A stretch of 64,000 bases of DNA from assembly GCA_034440575.1 (NCBI GenBank), contig JAOTOL010001429.1, positions 745,501 to 809,500 of the forward strand, given 5' to 3'. Position numbers and translations under genes: made by a program. The DNA comes from Imbricaverruca yamaguchii. Lineage: Eukaryota > Arthropoda > Thecostraca > Neoverrucidae. Shown here piece after piece: positions 11,219-23,470 of this stretch. The notes beneath the pieces were generated by a model. The model saw only the letters and a list, made by a program, of their open reading frames with translations. It was not told the origin of the DNA and searched no databases. How positions within the stretch are numbered: the first letter of the stretch is position 1; every line of letters starts with the position of its first letter.

Positions 11219-13022
11219 ATGTGCGATGGCCGACAAAGTGCCACGAATGGAGTTTCCCTTTGTCCAAGACCAGAGGACCTCGCGAAAAGCAAATCGGCAC
11301 CGCAGATATTCGTGAAACCACTGTCGACGCGCCATGGACGAAAGAAGGCGTCTGACCGCCGGAGAGTCACATCACCACAACCGGGACCTTCTGGAATGGC
11401 CCAGCTAGATTCTAATTCAGACCAAGATTCCGCCACAGATTCATCATCGCTCACATCTGTAGTCAATGAGTTCAGAGTATATGGTGAACAGTAACACAGA
11501 CGAACTGCTAAATACGGCTCTAGCAGCAGATCGGTACGGAGTGTCTAATCGTGCGTGTGCTGCGATCATAAACGGTTTCCAAGTGGACATTGGTCGGATC
11601 ACTTCTGACGATATGGACTGCATAGTGGATAGCAAAAAAGTATGTCGAGCAAGGGATCGGATTAGAAGAGAGGTAGTAGCCCAAAGCCATGAGGATCATG
11701 CAGGTCGTGTATCTGGTCTCTACTTCGACGGTAGAAAAGACGACACGCTTATGACAGCCAGTTCAAAGAAGACTGAAGAGCACATTGTGGTTGTATCCGA
11801 GCCAGACAGTGCATATTTAGGACACTTTACCCCACAGACTGGGAAAGCGGAGGACATTTTTCAGGACCTGAACACCGTGGCATATGAGTTTGGTGCGGAT
11901 GTTTCTGTGCTTGGCTGTGACGGCACGAGATTTAATACTGGCCAAAAGGTGGTGTTATCCGTTTGTTTGAGCTCGGACAAAAACGCCCTGTCCACTGGTT
12001 TGTGTGCCAACTTCATGCAAATGAACTTAATCTTCGTGCAGTATTTAGCCAGTTAGATGGAGTCACAACAGGACCTAAGTCGTTTAGTGGGCTGATTGGC
12101 CGGGCTGCTGCAGGCGCAGTAGAAACCTTGCCAGTGGTCGATTTTGAGCCAATCGATGGCGGAAATGTTTCAGAAATGACGCAGGAGATTCTTAGTGACC
12201 TAAGTTCAGATCAGGCTATTCTGTAGTCTGGCGCGTAGTGTCCAGACGTAGTATCTCAGATAGAACTGCGAAAATGAAGATCGGTCCACTAAACCACTCC
12301 AGGTGGCTGATTCTGGCGGCGCGAATTCTCCGGCTCTACATATCAACCGAACAGCCATCAGACAGTCTGAGAATGCTAGCGGAGTTCATCGGTGTCACTA
12401 TACTCCCATGTGGTTCTGCATCAAGAAGAACTGGAAATGTTCTGACGGTCCTGGCAATGCGCTGCACAGCGTGCAACTTCTCAAAAGTTTGCGACCTGAG
12501 ATAGCGACCATGGTGCAGCCGGTAATACAGCGCAACAGCTACTGGTGTCACCCTGAGGCAGTACTGCTAGCAATGGCAGCGGGCCAAGATCAAGCCACAC
12601 GGGAAAGGGCGGTCACTCAAATCCAGCAGTGTCGCAGAACTCAAGTCGATAATGATACTGACGAAGTGCGGAAGTTCAAGCTTCCAAAAGTGAATATTGG
12701 GGCAAACAGCATCATGGAGCTGATTGATTGGTGTAATGAGGCGATAACCGAGCCGCCCTTGACGCAACAACTGTCCGATGATGACTTACTAGACATCATC
12801 GCGAGTCCTCTCGAAGTACCGCCATACCACGTGCACAGTCAGACGGTGGAACGGATGGTGAAAGTGGTGACCGAGGCGTCTTTGAAGGTAATTGGTGAAG
12901 AGGCCCGCCACGGTTACATTGTGGCGAAGTTGAAACACAGGTCAGCAATGCCAGTGCTCAGCAGCAAAAGGATTTCATGTCGGGTTTTCTGTCGAGCATG
13001 TAGACAAGTAGTACAGTTATAA
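11219..13022 (+). pseudogene. Cc8L18.2-like / transposon-associated protein relic
   Basis: Four overlapping open segments in different frames (11219-11494, 11466-12056, 11963-12226, 12238-13022) read as one ancestral protein of about 590 residues. Visible landmarks in order: LAADRYGVSNRA, GLYFDGRKD, VVSEPDSAYLGHFTP, VLGCDGTRFNTG, WFVCQLHANELNLR, NHSRWLI.AARILRLY, YTPMWFCIKKNW, VQPVIQRNSYWCHPEA, EPPLT, HSQTVERMVKVVTEAS. I recognise this combination from a multi-copy invertebrate family often labelled Cc8L18.2-like, which I believe to be mobile-element derived. The conserved Asp in GCDGT and the HANE and HSRWL boxes could be catalytic, but that is inference. Frame breaks occur near 11490, 11960-12050, 12235 and 12400. 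Confidence 0.6.
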
Positions 13023-13329
13023 AATGATAGTTCGTACAAAAATGTGGCCACTCGTACAAAAGGTAACGTCGCTGTATGCCCGTCTCCTTCGGTTGTAGTG
13101 GAACGGAGCATGATGCCGATTTCGCCTGGTTTATTTGTCATAACAATAAGATATCAAGTGTCTCAGAATGATTTAATTGGTTTTCGATGTAAACAGACGA
13201 GGAATTTTGAAGATGTTCAAGCTTTCAAGAGTGAAAATATTATCATTATACGCCGATAGATCTACTGATTGAAAATGGAAAGAACAAGCGACGTAAAGTG
13301 AATCTTTCTTTCATGCGTCAGATATCTCC

Positions 13330-13584
13330 GCGTTTTTTTAATGCCCGGGGTTTATCAAAACCCTTTCCCCCCCAAAAAACTTTCTTTATTTTTTTTATTT
13401 AAGTTTTTTCCCAAAACCATTCTTTAATCCATCACCCCCCCCACCGCCCGCTTTTTTTTTCTCCCCCCGGCGGGCCCCCGCGCCGGGGCGTGGCCGGGGG
13501 GTTTGAGGTATATAGCAAAAGGGGACCAACCCCCGGGGCCTAAAACCCCGGCCGCCCGGCACCAATCTTTTTTCTTCCGCCTCT

Positions 13585-13624
<40 letters not shown>

Positions 13625-13652
13625 CCTTTTTTTTTTTTAGTTTTTTTTTAAA

Positions 13653-13690
<38 letters not shown>

Positions 13691-13720
13691 ACAAAAAACC
13701 TCCTCCCTTTTTTACAGGAT
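13330..13720. other. Homopolymer-rich, probably unreliable sequence block
   Basis: The block consists of long runs of C, G, T and A, including more than 40 T in a near-continuous run (13590-13640) followed by about 30 A (13659-13688), between islands such as CCGGGGCGTGGCCGGGG. Composition changes abruptly at both ends. It resembles uncorrected long-read sequence or a bad gap fill rather than biology. Confidence 0.7.
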
Positions 13721-14640
13721 GTTCTGCGACGTCTCACATCACTGGCTCAAGTTTGGAAGGCTTATTACCTTCTGTTGGATCAAAGGTTGGCTTAAATTGT
13801 TCTAAGACCTCATGTTTCGTCGCTATGACTTCAATCGTCAGAAAGTGGGTATCATTCGACGTGCTGTGATGTACTCTTACAAAATATTGAAAAATAAAAT
13901 AAATTTCATATCGATTTATATTAAACACACTAACAAACTGGTTCCTGGATTAAACTTGGAACCGCACATAAAGAATGCGGTCAGTACAACGCAAAATTAG
14001 ATTGATATATATGTAGATTAAGCCAGTTCCGATGAGGTCAAACTCATTTCCTGGGCCGCCTTGCAATTCTTTGTTTTCTCCCCAACCATCCATATTTGGT
14101 ATCAAGAGATAACCTGTGGCCAACCATTCAAACTACGACATGCCTGGTCAAACCTCAATGTTTTAGGCTAACTTGATGGTTTTTTTTCAAAGTCCACGTT
14201 TCGTCGCAATGGCCTGAATTTGCATTATGGGAGTGTCTGGCGACGCGGCTTGCCGCACGGCATCAGAAAGTTGAAATATCGAAATAATTTCGGTGTTGAG
14301 GGTCCGTTATGTGCACAACGATCGAGTCCAATAACAATAGCAAGAGCAAACATTTTTGTTTGTAGCCGTTTTAATAGAAGACACTTATATGCTGCATGAC
14401 TAGGAACTCGCAAAAGAAATCCGTCTCCAATCGGAAATCTTCTTGGTACGACGTTCGCATTGCTGTTTTAATTTACACTGTCACATCGCTATTCCGGACA
14501 TATCAAATATTGAACAGTTTTTCAAGTTGTCCGCTTTCCACTAAATGGTTCAAAGGAAGTTGTCAAATTTGCAAGCGAAGCCACACGTGAATGCGTACGA
14601 TTTTATAATCAACCGGAGTTCGTAACCGCGAGAGAGCAGT
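13720..14640. other. AT-rich intergenic DNA, nothing recognised
   Basis: Only short open frames without domain similarity are present. No RNA gene, clear repeat or retroelement segment could be supported. Confidence 0.5.
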
Positions 14641-14799
14641 ATTTAAATAAGTGGTGGATCCAGGAATTGTCATGGGGTACTTGTCTGGATGGGCGCCATT
14701 TCTTTTGAGGAGCGCCGCTGCGAAAGTGTTTGGAGGGGCACCTCTGGCTGAAAGAAGTACGAGACGGGGTGCACAAATCTGGGCGCTATATGGCCAGAT

Positions 14800-14809
14800 A
14801 TATATGGCC

Positions 14810-14845
<36 letters not shown>

Positions 14846-14890
14846 GGCTATTTAAGGGCGCAGTCGATGCGCCCTTAAACCACAATAACT
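14800..14890 (+). repeat. (AT)n microsatellite with adjoining SINE tail
   Basis: An imperfect TATA run at about 14800-14846 is followed by TTAAGGGCGCAGTCGATGCGCCC (14852 onward), which matches the tail of the dispersed SINE family seen at 34742, 39832 and elsewhere. The tail contains an 11-bp inverted repeat, TTAAGGGCGCA/TGCGCCCTTAA. Confidence 0.7.
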
Positions 14891-15326
14891 AAGACGGGGT
14901 GCATTTATTCCCAGAGGGGCGCCTTTTCCCGGCCGGAGGGACGCCACTTCCCATGTGCACATGCCCCCGGTGCCACACACTTTATCCACCCCTGATTGTC
15001 ATTAAATCGAAATATGTCCCCGTAACACAGGAAAGCGTGCACAATGTTAGTGTAAGTCTATATTTACTTCAACAAAATCGTCGTGCGATATTTGCTGTTT
15101 TCATGCTACAAGAGGACAGCGTTTAACGTAATTGCAGCATTGCTATATGATGGTCGTGACATCTGGCCTAGCACATACGACATAAAGCTAGGTGTTCATT
15201 GGCAGTAATAGGGAGTGAAACTTGTTAATTTTGCCGGAACGTTTTGTTCCTAAAGTATGATTTGTAACAATGGGAAATCTGAAAGCAAGACCTTGAAAAT
15301 GAAGTGACTGACATCCGATGAATTTG

Positions 15327-15344
15327 TGTGTGTGTGTGTGTGTG
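15327..15344. repeat. (GT)n microsatellite
   Basis: About nine GT dinucleotides lie in AT-rich intergenic DNA. Confidence 0.9.
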
Positions 15345-16170
15345 GTGGGGAGGGGTACCGCTCTATCCAACCCAAACTTACCGTCTACCTGGTTTGCCCC
15401 TCCCCCTCTTATTCCAACATCGTGGCTACACCCATGGGCACAGCTGTTGTGTTCTGGTGCGGAGTGGAGGTGCATTTGAGGTTGCCAGAAGACTGGTTAT
15501 CGGTGTGGTGTCGTACTGAGGACTTCTGTGGCTGCTCTAATGCAGTTGCTTTGAATGATACCTATCTGTATATAGTGCTATTTAGGCCTTCTAATTCATA
15601 ATTATTCAGGCATCAATATACGTGTATCGGTAGTAGGAGGTAGGAAAACCAAATATCAATGGAACATGCTTAGATTCTTCACGTGCATATGTAAATGCAC
15701 ATTGCAAATACGCATTTTCAAAGGTACCCCAACCAACCACCCCACCCCATCAAACCCCACCCACCAGCCCGCCCAACGGGGCGTAGGCGTTCCGCAGCCT
15801 ATGCAGCTGTCTCTTTTGCTACGGGCTCCCCCACCTCACCCGGATTCCTGCGTACTTGCGCATTATTTGCATGTTTTCGCTTCCACAATAGAAGGACGCA
15901 GCAGATGCATCAATGAGAACGAGACACATAGGTCTCCGTTTGCCACGAATATTTTAGCAGTTATCTACTTACAGCCAGTCGATGGAATGGCTGTCATCCA
16001 GTGACGTCACGCTGTTCGTAAAGAAAGTTGCCGTTAAATCATGAAATGAATTGACTTGTAATGCTCAACATTGACCTAGCAGGCGGTGCATGTCGACGAA
16101 AGTAGCGCCGCGTTAGGTTGTGCGTGTAGGACTGAGTAAAAGTATTCGGATTATAGCTGCTGCTGGCACG

Positions 16171-16203
16171 TTAATCCAATTTGATACAATCAAATTGGAT
16201 TAA
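16171..16203. repeat. Inverted repeat, 15-bp arms
   Basis: TTAATCCAATTTGAT and its exact reverse complement are separated by ACA. This is a potential hairpin or small fold-back; no function can be assigned. Confidence 0.9.
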
Positions 16204-16474
16204 TCCGAAGGATGAACAGTATACCAAACCAAAGTAGCATTGGAATTGAGCAGCAGGTAAGATTGTTGCGCGTGCTTTATCGCCATCCCGCTCTTTTGCC
16301 ACTCATTGAGGAACCCTTTGTGGTTAATTGCATATTTGCGTTACATATTAAGACTGAAAGTATTTGTTTTCATTGCATGTGACCACTTGCTAACATATTT
16401 GACCAGCTTCTGCTGTAATATTAACGGAACATACAATTTGTAACCAGTGTTAAAATATTGTTTCTTTCATAAGA

Positions 16475-16680
16475 TGTGATGGATGGGGGTGGCTGAGTTG
16501 TTAAATGTGCTGGGCTCTGGAAGATGCCTTGAGCTCTGGATAAAGCCTTCAGTTCGATATTCGCACCACTTGGGTCATTTTCACTGATGTGGCCCATTGG
16601 CAAAACAGTGTGGATGGCATCATTAGCTGTGATTGTGCATAAAGCACATTGTAAACCATCCAATAAGCAAACTGATGGTG
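16475..16680 (+). mobile_element. tRNA-derived SINE (family 1), diverged copy
   Basis: The head resembles a tRNA A box (GGGTGGCTGAGTTGTTAAA) and B box (CAGTTCGATATTC). The body matches the copy at 23288: AAACAGTGTGGATGGCATCATTAGC and the tail ACCATCCAATAAGCAAAC. It is more diverged than the 23288 and 44693 copies. Confidence 0.75.
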
Positions 16681-17039
16681 TGAGACTCTGAATTTATTAC
16701 AATAGGACATGCAGATATGAAAAGAAAATGACCTCCCAAAATGTCTTATCTTCTTAACACTCCATTTTTAGCAAATAGGGAAGGGTATCTTCCCCTTTGT
16801 TCCATACATGCCTGATTTCTCCTGCACTTCTCTGAGAAGGGGGTCCATGTGTTAGGCAAAGTGTATGAGCATGTCCTTCAGGGAAACTAGGAAATGGGGT
16901 GGGGAGGGATGGAATTGCATTGCCAACTCAGAAATATTCCAATAATGTCAGCCAAGGCAATAGAACCTCAAAGTCTGCAAATAGGGACAGCAGCAGTTCA
17001 AGGGGACAGAGTGATAGTTCATCTAGTGATAAAACAACT

Positions 17040-17811
17040 CCTCAGTATGAAAAAGCCAAAGCTGGTTTTGGAGCATTTGTTAAGTGTATGATGTGTAATG
17101 CTCAGAGTATCCATTCCAAATTTGATGAGTTCAAGTGTTATGTTGCTGAGGAGGAACCAGATTTTGTTTGCATTACAGAGGCATGAGTCAGTGAAGGGTA
17201 TTTTGGAGATAACTTACAGGCCTATGTGATCCAGGGATACAATATGTTTGCATGCAATAGGGGTCCAGCAATGAAAGGGGGTGGTGTAATGCTCTATATG
17301 AATAGCTTATTCAGTTCTCAAAAAGTAGCAGGTGGGGATAAAAATGTGTCTGGAGTCCATTTGGTTTGATGTCACTGTGGGAAAAGGCAACAGCAATACT
17401 CATAGGATAGGAGCTTTCTACCAATCAGGAACCCTGCCACATTCTCAGCAACTGGAGCTTGACAAGGTGATTTGTGAGGAAATCAATAGAAACTTTAAGA
17501 GGAAGTGCCTTATTCTTGGTGACTTTAATCTAAAAGGTTATGAAAATGCTGGTGTTGGCTCCCCATCATGCAAAATGTTTAGGAAATGCCTTGAAGAGGA
17601 CCTGTTCTTACACCAGTTTGTATCTGAACCTACCAGGCATGGTTCATTCTTGGACCTTGTATTCTCAGATTTAAGTGAGTTGGTTCAAGACTTGACTGTA
17701 GGCGAAACTCTGGGAAGAAGTGACCATAACATAGTTAGATTCAAGGCACATGTAGGGGAAATTATCAAGGATAATTTGGTAAAGGTTCCAAATTTCAACA
17801 GAGCAGACTGA
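17040..17811 (+). pseudogene. CR1-like endonuclease domain, broken
   Basis: The first segment reads CNAQSIHSKFDEF..PDFVCITEA and stops at TGA 17183-17185, where a Trp codon would be expected. The second segment (17332-17811) continues with CLILGDFN, a LVFSDLS segment and GRSDHNIV; GDFN and SDHN are the catalytic signatures of apurinic-like LINE endonucleases. It ends at TGA 17809-17811. Parts of the domain between 17190 and 17330 are out of frame. Confidence 0.8.
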
Positions 17812-18158
17812 CTGCATGAGAGTGGCTTTAAGTGCCATCAGATGGGAAGAAGAATTCTCCAATTTAAATGCCTGTGAAATGTGGGAAAAGTTCAAATCTT
17901 ACTTGAAGGAAATTAAGATTAGACATGTCCCCCAAAAGCAAAGATGCAAAAGAAGAGTAGGAAAGCCAGCATGGCTTACACCAGACTTGATAAAAGCAAT
18001 TAAGGCTAAGAAAACTGCATTTAGAGTCTTTAAAGAAGCCTCAAATGTTGTTAATCTAAAGGTGTATCAAAAAGCTAGAGACACTGAAGCAAAAAACCAG
18101 AGCAGCAAAGTGAGCAAAAGAACTGGATTTAGCTAGAAACTGTAATGGGGACAGTACC

Positions 18159-19394
18159 ATGGGAGCTGGGAGCAGTAGCAGATTGATTCAAGATACTCAA
18201 CATGGGTTTAGAAAAGGACGATTGTGTCTCACAAACCTCTTGGACTTTTTGAACTTTGCCACAGAACAATTTGATCAGGGAAATCAGGTTGATGTAGCAT
18301 ATCTTGACTTTAGTAAGGCCTTTGACAAGGTACCCCATAAATGGTTAATGATACAGCTTCAGTCCCATGGTATTGCAGGCAGCATCTTAAAATGGATAGA
18401 GTTGTGGCTTTCAGATAGACAGCAAAGAGTGATGCTAAATGGTACAAAGTCATCATGGCAAAATGTTCTTAGTGAAGTCCCCCAGGGGTCAGTACTGGGG
18501 CCACTACTGTTCATTATATTTGCAAATAACATTGAAAGTGGCCTAAGCAGTAAAGTTTTGAAATTTGTGGATGATTTGAAGGTCTTTAGGGCAATAACAG
18601 GTCAAGATGAGCATATCTCGCTGCAAAAAGACTTAGACAAACTTGTGAAGTGGTCCAAAGAATGGCAAATGAAATTTAATTTTGATAAGTGCAAAATCAT
18701 GCATGTAGGTAAGCAGCATGTGAAGGCTCCATACTTGATGAGTGGCCAAGTGCTATCAGTGACTCAACAGGAGAAGGATTTAGGTGTTATTCTAAACACA
18801 AAACTGGGGGCATCAGAACAGACCAAGGAAGCCAGGAAGAAGGCACTGAGAATGCTCGGGGCAATAAATAGGAATGTATCATACAGAAGTGAGGAAGTGA
18901 TCAGGAAGCTTTACTGTGCATACGTTAGGCCACATTTGGAATACTGCATCCAAGCTTGGTCTCCTAGCTATGAAGAAGATTGTTGGCTTTTAGAGAGAGT
19001 ACAAAAGAGGGCTACAAAAATGGTTAATGGCATAAGCAACCTGGCATATGAGGAAAGATTGAAGAAATTGAATATGTTTTCACTTAGATATAGAAGGTTG
19101 AGACGAGATCTCATCAAGGTCTTTAAATTTGTCCATGGTCTGGAGAGGGGATACCTTGGGGAAATGTTTGAATTGAACAGAAATGATGCAATTAGAGGTC
19201 ATAAATTCAAAATTAAAGTTAACCACAGCAGAACAAGGTTAAGGCAAACTTTCTTCACCAACAGGGTAGTAGAACTCTGGAACCAGCTGCCAGAAGACAT
19301 TGTCAGTAGCAGCACATTGAACATCTTTAAAAACAGCATAGACAATCATTATAAGAACAGAGGGCTTGCTTTTCAGTATTACAGGGAGGGCTGA
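18159..19394 (+). pseudogene. CR1-like reverse transcriptase, 5'-deleted ORF
   Basis: This 411-codon open frame holds RT blocks from QHGFRKGR through VAYLDFSKAFDKVPH, VPQGSVLGPLLF and the catalytic FVDDLK, then the CR1/jockey C-terminal region with AYVRPHLEYC, RGHKFK and VVELWNQLP. The usual YADD/FADD is FVDD here; copy 2 reads FADD. The N-terminal fingers of the RT are deleted, so the Met at 18159 is not an authentic start. Confidence 0.85.
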
Positions 19395-19509
19395 TTGACA
19401 GATTTGGTGGGCAACTGGTTCAGTGTACAGAGTGCAACCAAGAAGGGCCATTGTGGCTCATAGTTGCACTAATCTTTTATGTCTCTATGTCTTTATGATC
19501 TATGGATGG

Positions 19510-20260
19510 GTATGTCAGTTCATAGGCACCTATGCTAATGACACAGTAAGCAAGCAACACTATACACTGGCATTAAACCACAGACCACATCATGTGTGGT
19601 TGTCTTACTTTAAATTGTGTTGCAAGATGTTTATTTCACAATCATTAATTTTGAGCATAAGCATAATGCTTGTAATACAATAAGATAGCTTTGTCTTTTA
19701 ATGTAATTTCTAATTTGGGGAATTTTTTTTCAGTGTGATGTTTATGAATGTGCTGAGCATGAAGTAACCACTCATTTCACCTGCAAATGTATACCTTTCA
19801 GGTGGGAGACAAAAGAGCATTCTAAAAGTGGGTTGGAGTTGGATAACAATATAAAAAGGAGACTCAAAATATGGTAGAAAAAAGATGTAATATAATCTAG
19901 CTTGACCTAGCATAACCTTTCATGCAAAAAAGCAAAGTAATGTTGAAAAATCACAGAGAAGAGGTTGTAGCCTGACTTAACCTTCCCAAACTCTGTGCCT
20001 TAACTACATTACAGTAGTGTTCTTTTAGAAAGCTATGTAAGGGGCAGATTCCCCACTTCCCCTAGTATCTCTGGATCTGCTGGGGAAATTTTGAAACTGA
20101 ATAGCTCAAGCAAATTCTACCAATCTAATCTATGCAATGCCAAAATTTCAGCCATGTCAACATTAAGCAACACAAATTTGGATGGGAGAAATTAAGTAGT
20201 GATATTTGTGACTGTGTTTGTATTTTACACCAGAAAAATTGTTCATGGTTGGATATCAAT
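19510..20260. other. AT-rich intergenic DNA, nothing recognised
   Basis: Short open frames only. No recognisable domain or repeat was seen. Confidence 0.5.
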
Positions 20261-21290
20261 CAGGCTATGCATTAAGGCACTTCTTAAGAGATTTGACCTC
20301 TGAAAACATTTTTGCACTTCCAGTTCATACTGGATAGGATGTGCTTCACATGTACTCTGACACAAATGTGGAAGCAAAGATGTCAATAAAAACAAACAGA
20401 ATGATACCCACAAAAATGCTGGTTATTCCACTTACAGTTACCACTTTATGTGCCAGTCAGTATCCAGACCACAGCTTCCTACACTTTTCTCAATCTCAAC
20501 CACCAGAATTTCAGATAATAATGTGCCAGCAGTGAGTGCAAAATGGCACACATGAGCACTGGGTACAATTTTCTGCTCTGGTGCCATGCCTCTGAAAACC
20601 TGTATTCTTGCCACCCATATAGTGGAAAAGTTTGACTGTTTTAAGAGACATCTTCCGGAGTCCTGGAGACTGCTGATCAGAATTTTCTTTGGTAGCATTT
20701 TCTGTTCTGAAAACTGTCTGTCAACCAATTGGTGCAAGGTATTTTTCGTATGATGTCATGACCATTAGCAACTTTGACCACATGTTTAACAGTGTCATAC
20801 TGCAAACACAAGACCTTGACTGATCCTTTGCTTTGTGCACCACTATCACATCCAACTGTGGAGTGTGCAGTAGTAGTGTTGGGTTAATATTATGTAGGGA
20901 ATTGGCTGTGTAGGTAGATAGGTAGGTATGCACTCTGAGCTGTGAGTGAAGTGTGAATTATTTGTGTTTGTTTTTCATGTGGCTAGCCTTGTGTTGAGAC
21001 CTACAGCAAAAGAAAAGTGCATTGCTCCTGTGAGTTATGAGAGACTAAGCTGAGCTGATTGTCATGAGTCTCTGCCTTGTGGTGCCATCCGTTGTTCACT
21101 TCTTTGTTCCTATGCTTTAATATGCCAAAAAATCCTAAGTTCTATGCTTTAATGACAATGTATACTACTTATAAATATTATGTAGGTACTGACTGGATGT
21201 ATATGCTTTGCCTGTTGGTAACCTACAAATAGATTCCATGCATGAAAAAGTATGTCCATGTTAAGTATCCAGTAAAAGTATCCAGGTTAC
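20261..21290 (+). mobile_element. hAT-like non-autonomous element (MITE), diverged copy
   Basis: It is colinear with the better-preserved copy at 30083-31132 over about 1 kb; shared stretches include AAGGCACTTCTTAAG, TTTTTGCACT, TTCATACTGGATAG and CATGTACTC. The 5' end CAGGCTATGCATTAAGG is a degraded form of the CAGGGTGGGAATTAAGG terminus. The 3' terminus is not clear. No transposase is encoded. Confidence 0.75.
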
Positions 21291-21589
21291 TGTCCTTGTA
21301 ACCTGGAATTAACCTTGAGGTCATGTTACTTTCCGAGCCATGCTTCTGTATAAAGTGGAGGAATATAATGTTCATGGTGAAAATTATAAAGAGCATGGAA
21401 GATGCATTCTGGAATGAAATATGTATTGAGGATCAATGACATTTTACCAAGTCAATTATCATGCATCATCTGCACAATGCCATCTTACACAGAATGTTGT
21501 TCCTCATGAAGTTATGTGGTCTTAGTTATGTTCCATTGCCACGTAAATTGTGTGACATGACATTTGGTCAGTGATAAATGATTTGTGAA

Positions 21590-22070
21590 GTAGGTGGAAT
21601 ATACCACTTTGTGAACATTCAATCAACATCCTTCTCCAAGAAGCACCAGCACCCAGATCCTTGATGTGTGCTTATAAAGTCATGCTTATGAAGTATTCAT
21701 GTCTTCTTTCTGACAGTCTTCTTTATAAGTATCATGTTCATGCTCTTCACAAAGAATGGCATTATACATTTCATAATGTAACTTCAGGTAAAGGGATTAA
21801 CTATGGTGTGGTAGGGCATGCAATACCAGTTTATAGAATAGGTGTTATTCTCCCTATCCTGAATATAGTTGTTCTTAACTTATGAATCTCCAAACAAATG
21901 ATAACATTAGTACAGTCATGAGTACCTTACCCCTTTGACTCAACTTTTAGTCTGAAAGAGGCCAAAGGTATTTTAAATGACATTAATTCCATGGCAAATT
22001 TTGACATCCTACTGTGCTAGTTTTGATGTCCCACATCTAACAAAAAGACCATTATTTTAATACTGCATTT
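21590..22070 (-). repeat. Dispersed repeat family (TGGTATATTCCACC family), minus copy
   Basis: Reverse complement similarity to 38895-39400 and 44880-45150. Shared landmarks are GTGGTATATTCCACC at one end and GTTAGATGTGGGACATC..AGGATGTC at the other. This is probably a non-autonomous DNA transposon; no coding capacity is visible. Confidence 0.6.
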
Positions 22071-23150
22071 GATGGTCAGCCAATGATCCAAGATGATCTA
22101 TTATCATGTCTAACCTTATTTGAACCAAATTAATATTTATATTCAATTGCTTTCTAAGTAGCATAGACTTGTACAAAGGCTGAAGTGATAATCAATTTAT
22201 ATGTTGATCCAGCATGATATAAGTGCTGGTCACACTGTTAGAATCTGGATAGTTTTAAAAGATGTTTCAGTATTGTGTCAGTTCTTCTTGGGAACATTAT
22301 TTGTATACTTAAGTAATATATTTCGGTTGTAAAAGTGATGTATGTTTGTATTCTAGCTTGAACACACTTCATCTGGCCAAACAGCATAACCTGACCTGAC
22401 TATGGTTTTTGCATGTCAAACAGACATAGCCTCTGCTTGGATGGTTATGTTGAAAGGATCTGATATGTATATGTTTATATTTTATTGGTCATTCCTCAAG
22501 ATACAGGTTATGTCGCAAAGTTGACTTATTATTGCCTATAAGGACTTCAGCATATTCAAATGTGAAGAAATAGGCTGTGATATCATGCCTAGCATAATAT
22601 CACAGGCTGTGATATTGGCCTATATTAGATAGAAGTCCTGTGATATTAGCTTCCCAGTGATGTTCCTCATGTATTCCTAACATGGGTGGATTGGAGTCTG
22701 GTTTTCAAATGTCCAACCATGGTCGATGCACCCTAAAACCACAATCACACACGGTTTTCAAATGTGACTCTGATCCCACCTGACTTAACCTGTCCTGATC
22801 ATTTTTAACTGATCAGTATAACTGCATTTGTATGTTAGTTCTTTAATGAACCAATACAGAGAGCATGCACACTCTGCCTTGCTTTCAACCATTTCCAGTG
22901 ATTTCAGTCAATGTCCATATGCTGACATATTACCCCAAGTGATGTCACTATTGACCAAAATGCAATGTTAAAGTATGCTTCAGGCTTTCCATGACGAGAG
23001 CTTTCTAATGGTGTTTTGCATTTTATCATGACTAATATAGACAGGAAGTTAGAGTGGGAAGCAGGGGTGGGGGAGCTTTAATCAGCCATCCTCCAACCAT
23101 GCCCCAGCAAAGATGGATTTGCCAGCTTACCTTGTAGGGTTATAATAATT
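22070..23150. other. AT-rich intergenic DNA
   Basis: Nothing coding is supported. A fragment at 22720-22765 (CATGGTCGATGCACCCTAAAACCACAATCAC) resembles the dispersed SINE tail. Confidence 0.5.
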
Positions 23151-23158
23151 TCAACAAT

Positions 23159-23194
23159 GTGGTTGTCACATTGGTTGCACAATGTGACAACCAC
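23159..23194. repeat. Inverted repeat, 14-bp arms
   Basis: GTGGTTGTCACATT and its reverse complement are separated by GGTTGCAC. Just upstream of the SINE at 23288. Confidence 0.9.
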
Positions 23195-23287
23195 GAAAAT
23201 CACAATGCATGCAGTATTTTTATATTGCACCTATGTATCCATGCAGTTTCCAACAACCATGTATGCACTTTCCACAATCTTTATTTC

Positions 23288-23470
23288 TGGGGCGGGGATG
23301 GCCGAGTGGTTAAGGTGTCGGGCTATGGGTACCAAAGGTCCCTGGTTCGACTCTAGCGCCACTCAGAACATTTCCCAATCCCGCGGCCCACCGGCGAAAC
23401 AGTGTGGGCGGCGCCATTAGCCGTGAATGTGCATAAAGTGTGTCGTGAACCAACCAATAAACAAACAAAT
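23288..23470 (+). mobile_element. tRNA-derived SINE (family 1), best copy
   Basis: It starts with a tRNA-like head: A box TGGCCGAGTGGTTAAGG and B box GGTTCGACTC, with a plausible acceptor-stem remnant. A non-tRNA body follows (CGGCCCACCGGCGAAACAG, CATTAGCCGTGAATGTGCAT) and a tail ACCAACCAATAAACAAACAAA. The body recurs at 44693-44812, 16475-16680 and in reverse at 45302-45372, so this is a SINE, not a free tRNA gene. Transcription would be by RNA polymerase III from the internal boxes. Confidence 0.9.

Larger units (their letters stand above)
16890..19510 (+). mobile_element. CR1-like non-LTR retrotransposon, internally deleted copy
   Basis: Endonuclease and reverse transcriptase are of the CR1 group (jockey superfamily). 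The 3' end, after the RT stop at 19392-19394, runs through a short UTR (19395-19500) ending in TTATGTCTCTATGTCTTTATGA. The same 3' end recurs in reverse at 60095-60240, which fixes the element's terminus. Compared with the second copy (56400-58710), the region encoding the RT fingers is missing at about 18155-18175 and replaced by a short filler. Confidence 0.85.

Noticed and set aside
23288..23360. tRNA gene with intact A and B boxes
   Set aside because: The tRNA-like head is followed by a body and tail that recur at 16475, 44693 and 45302, so it is the head of a SINE.
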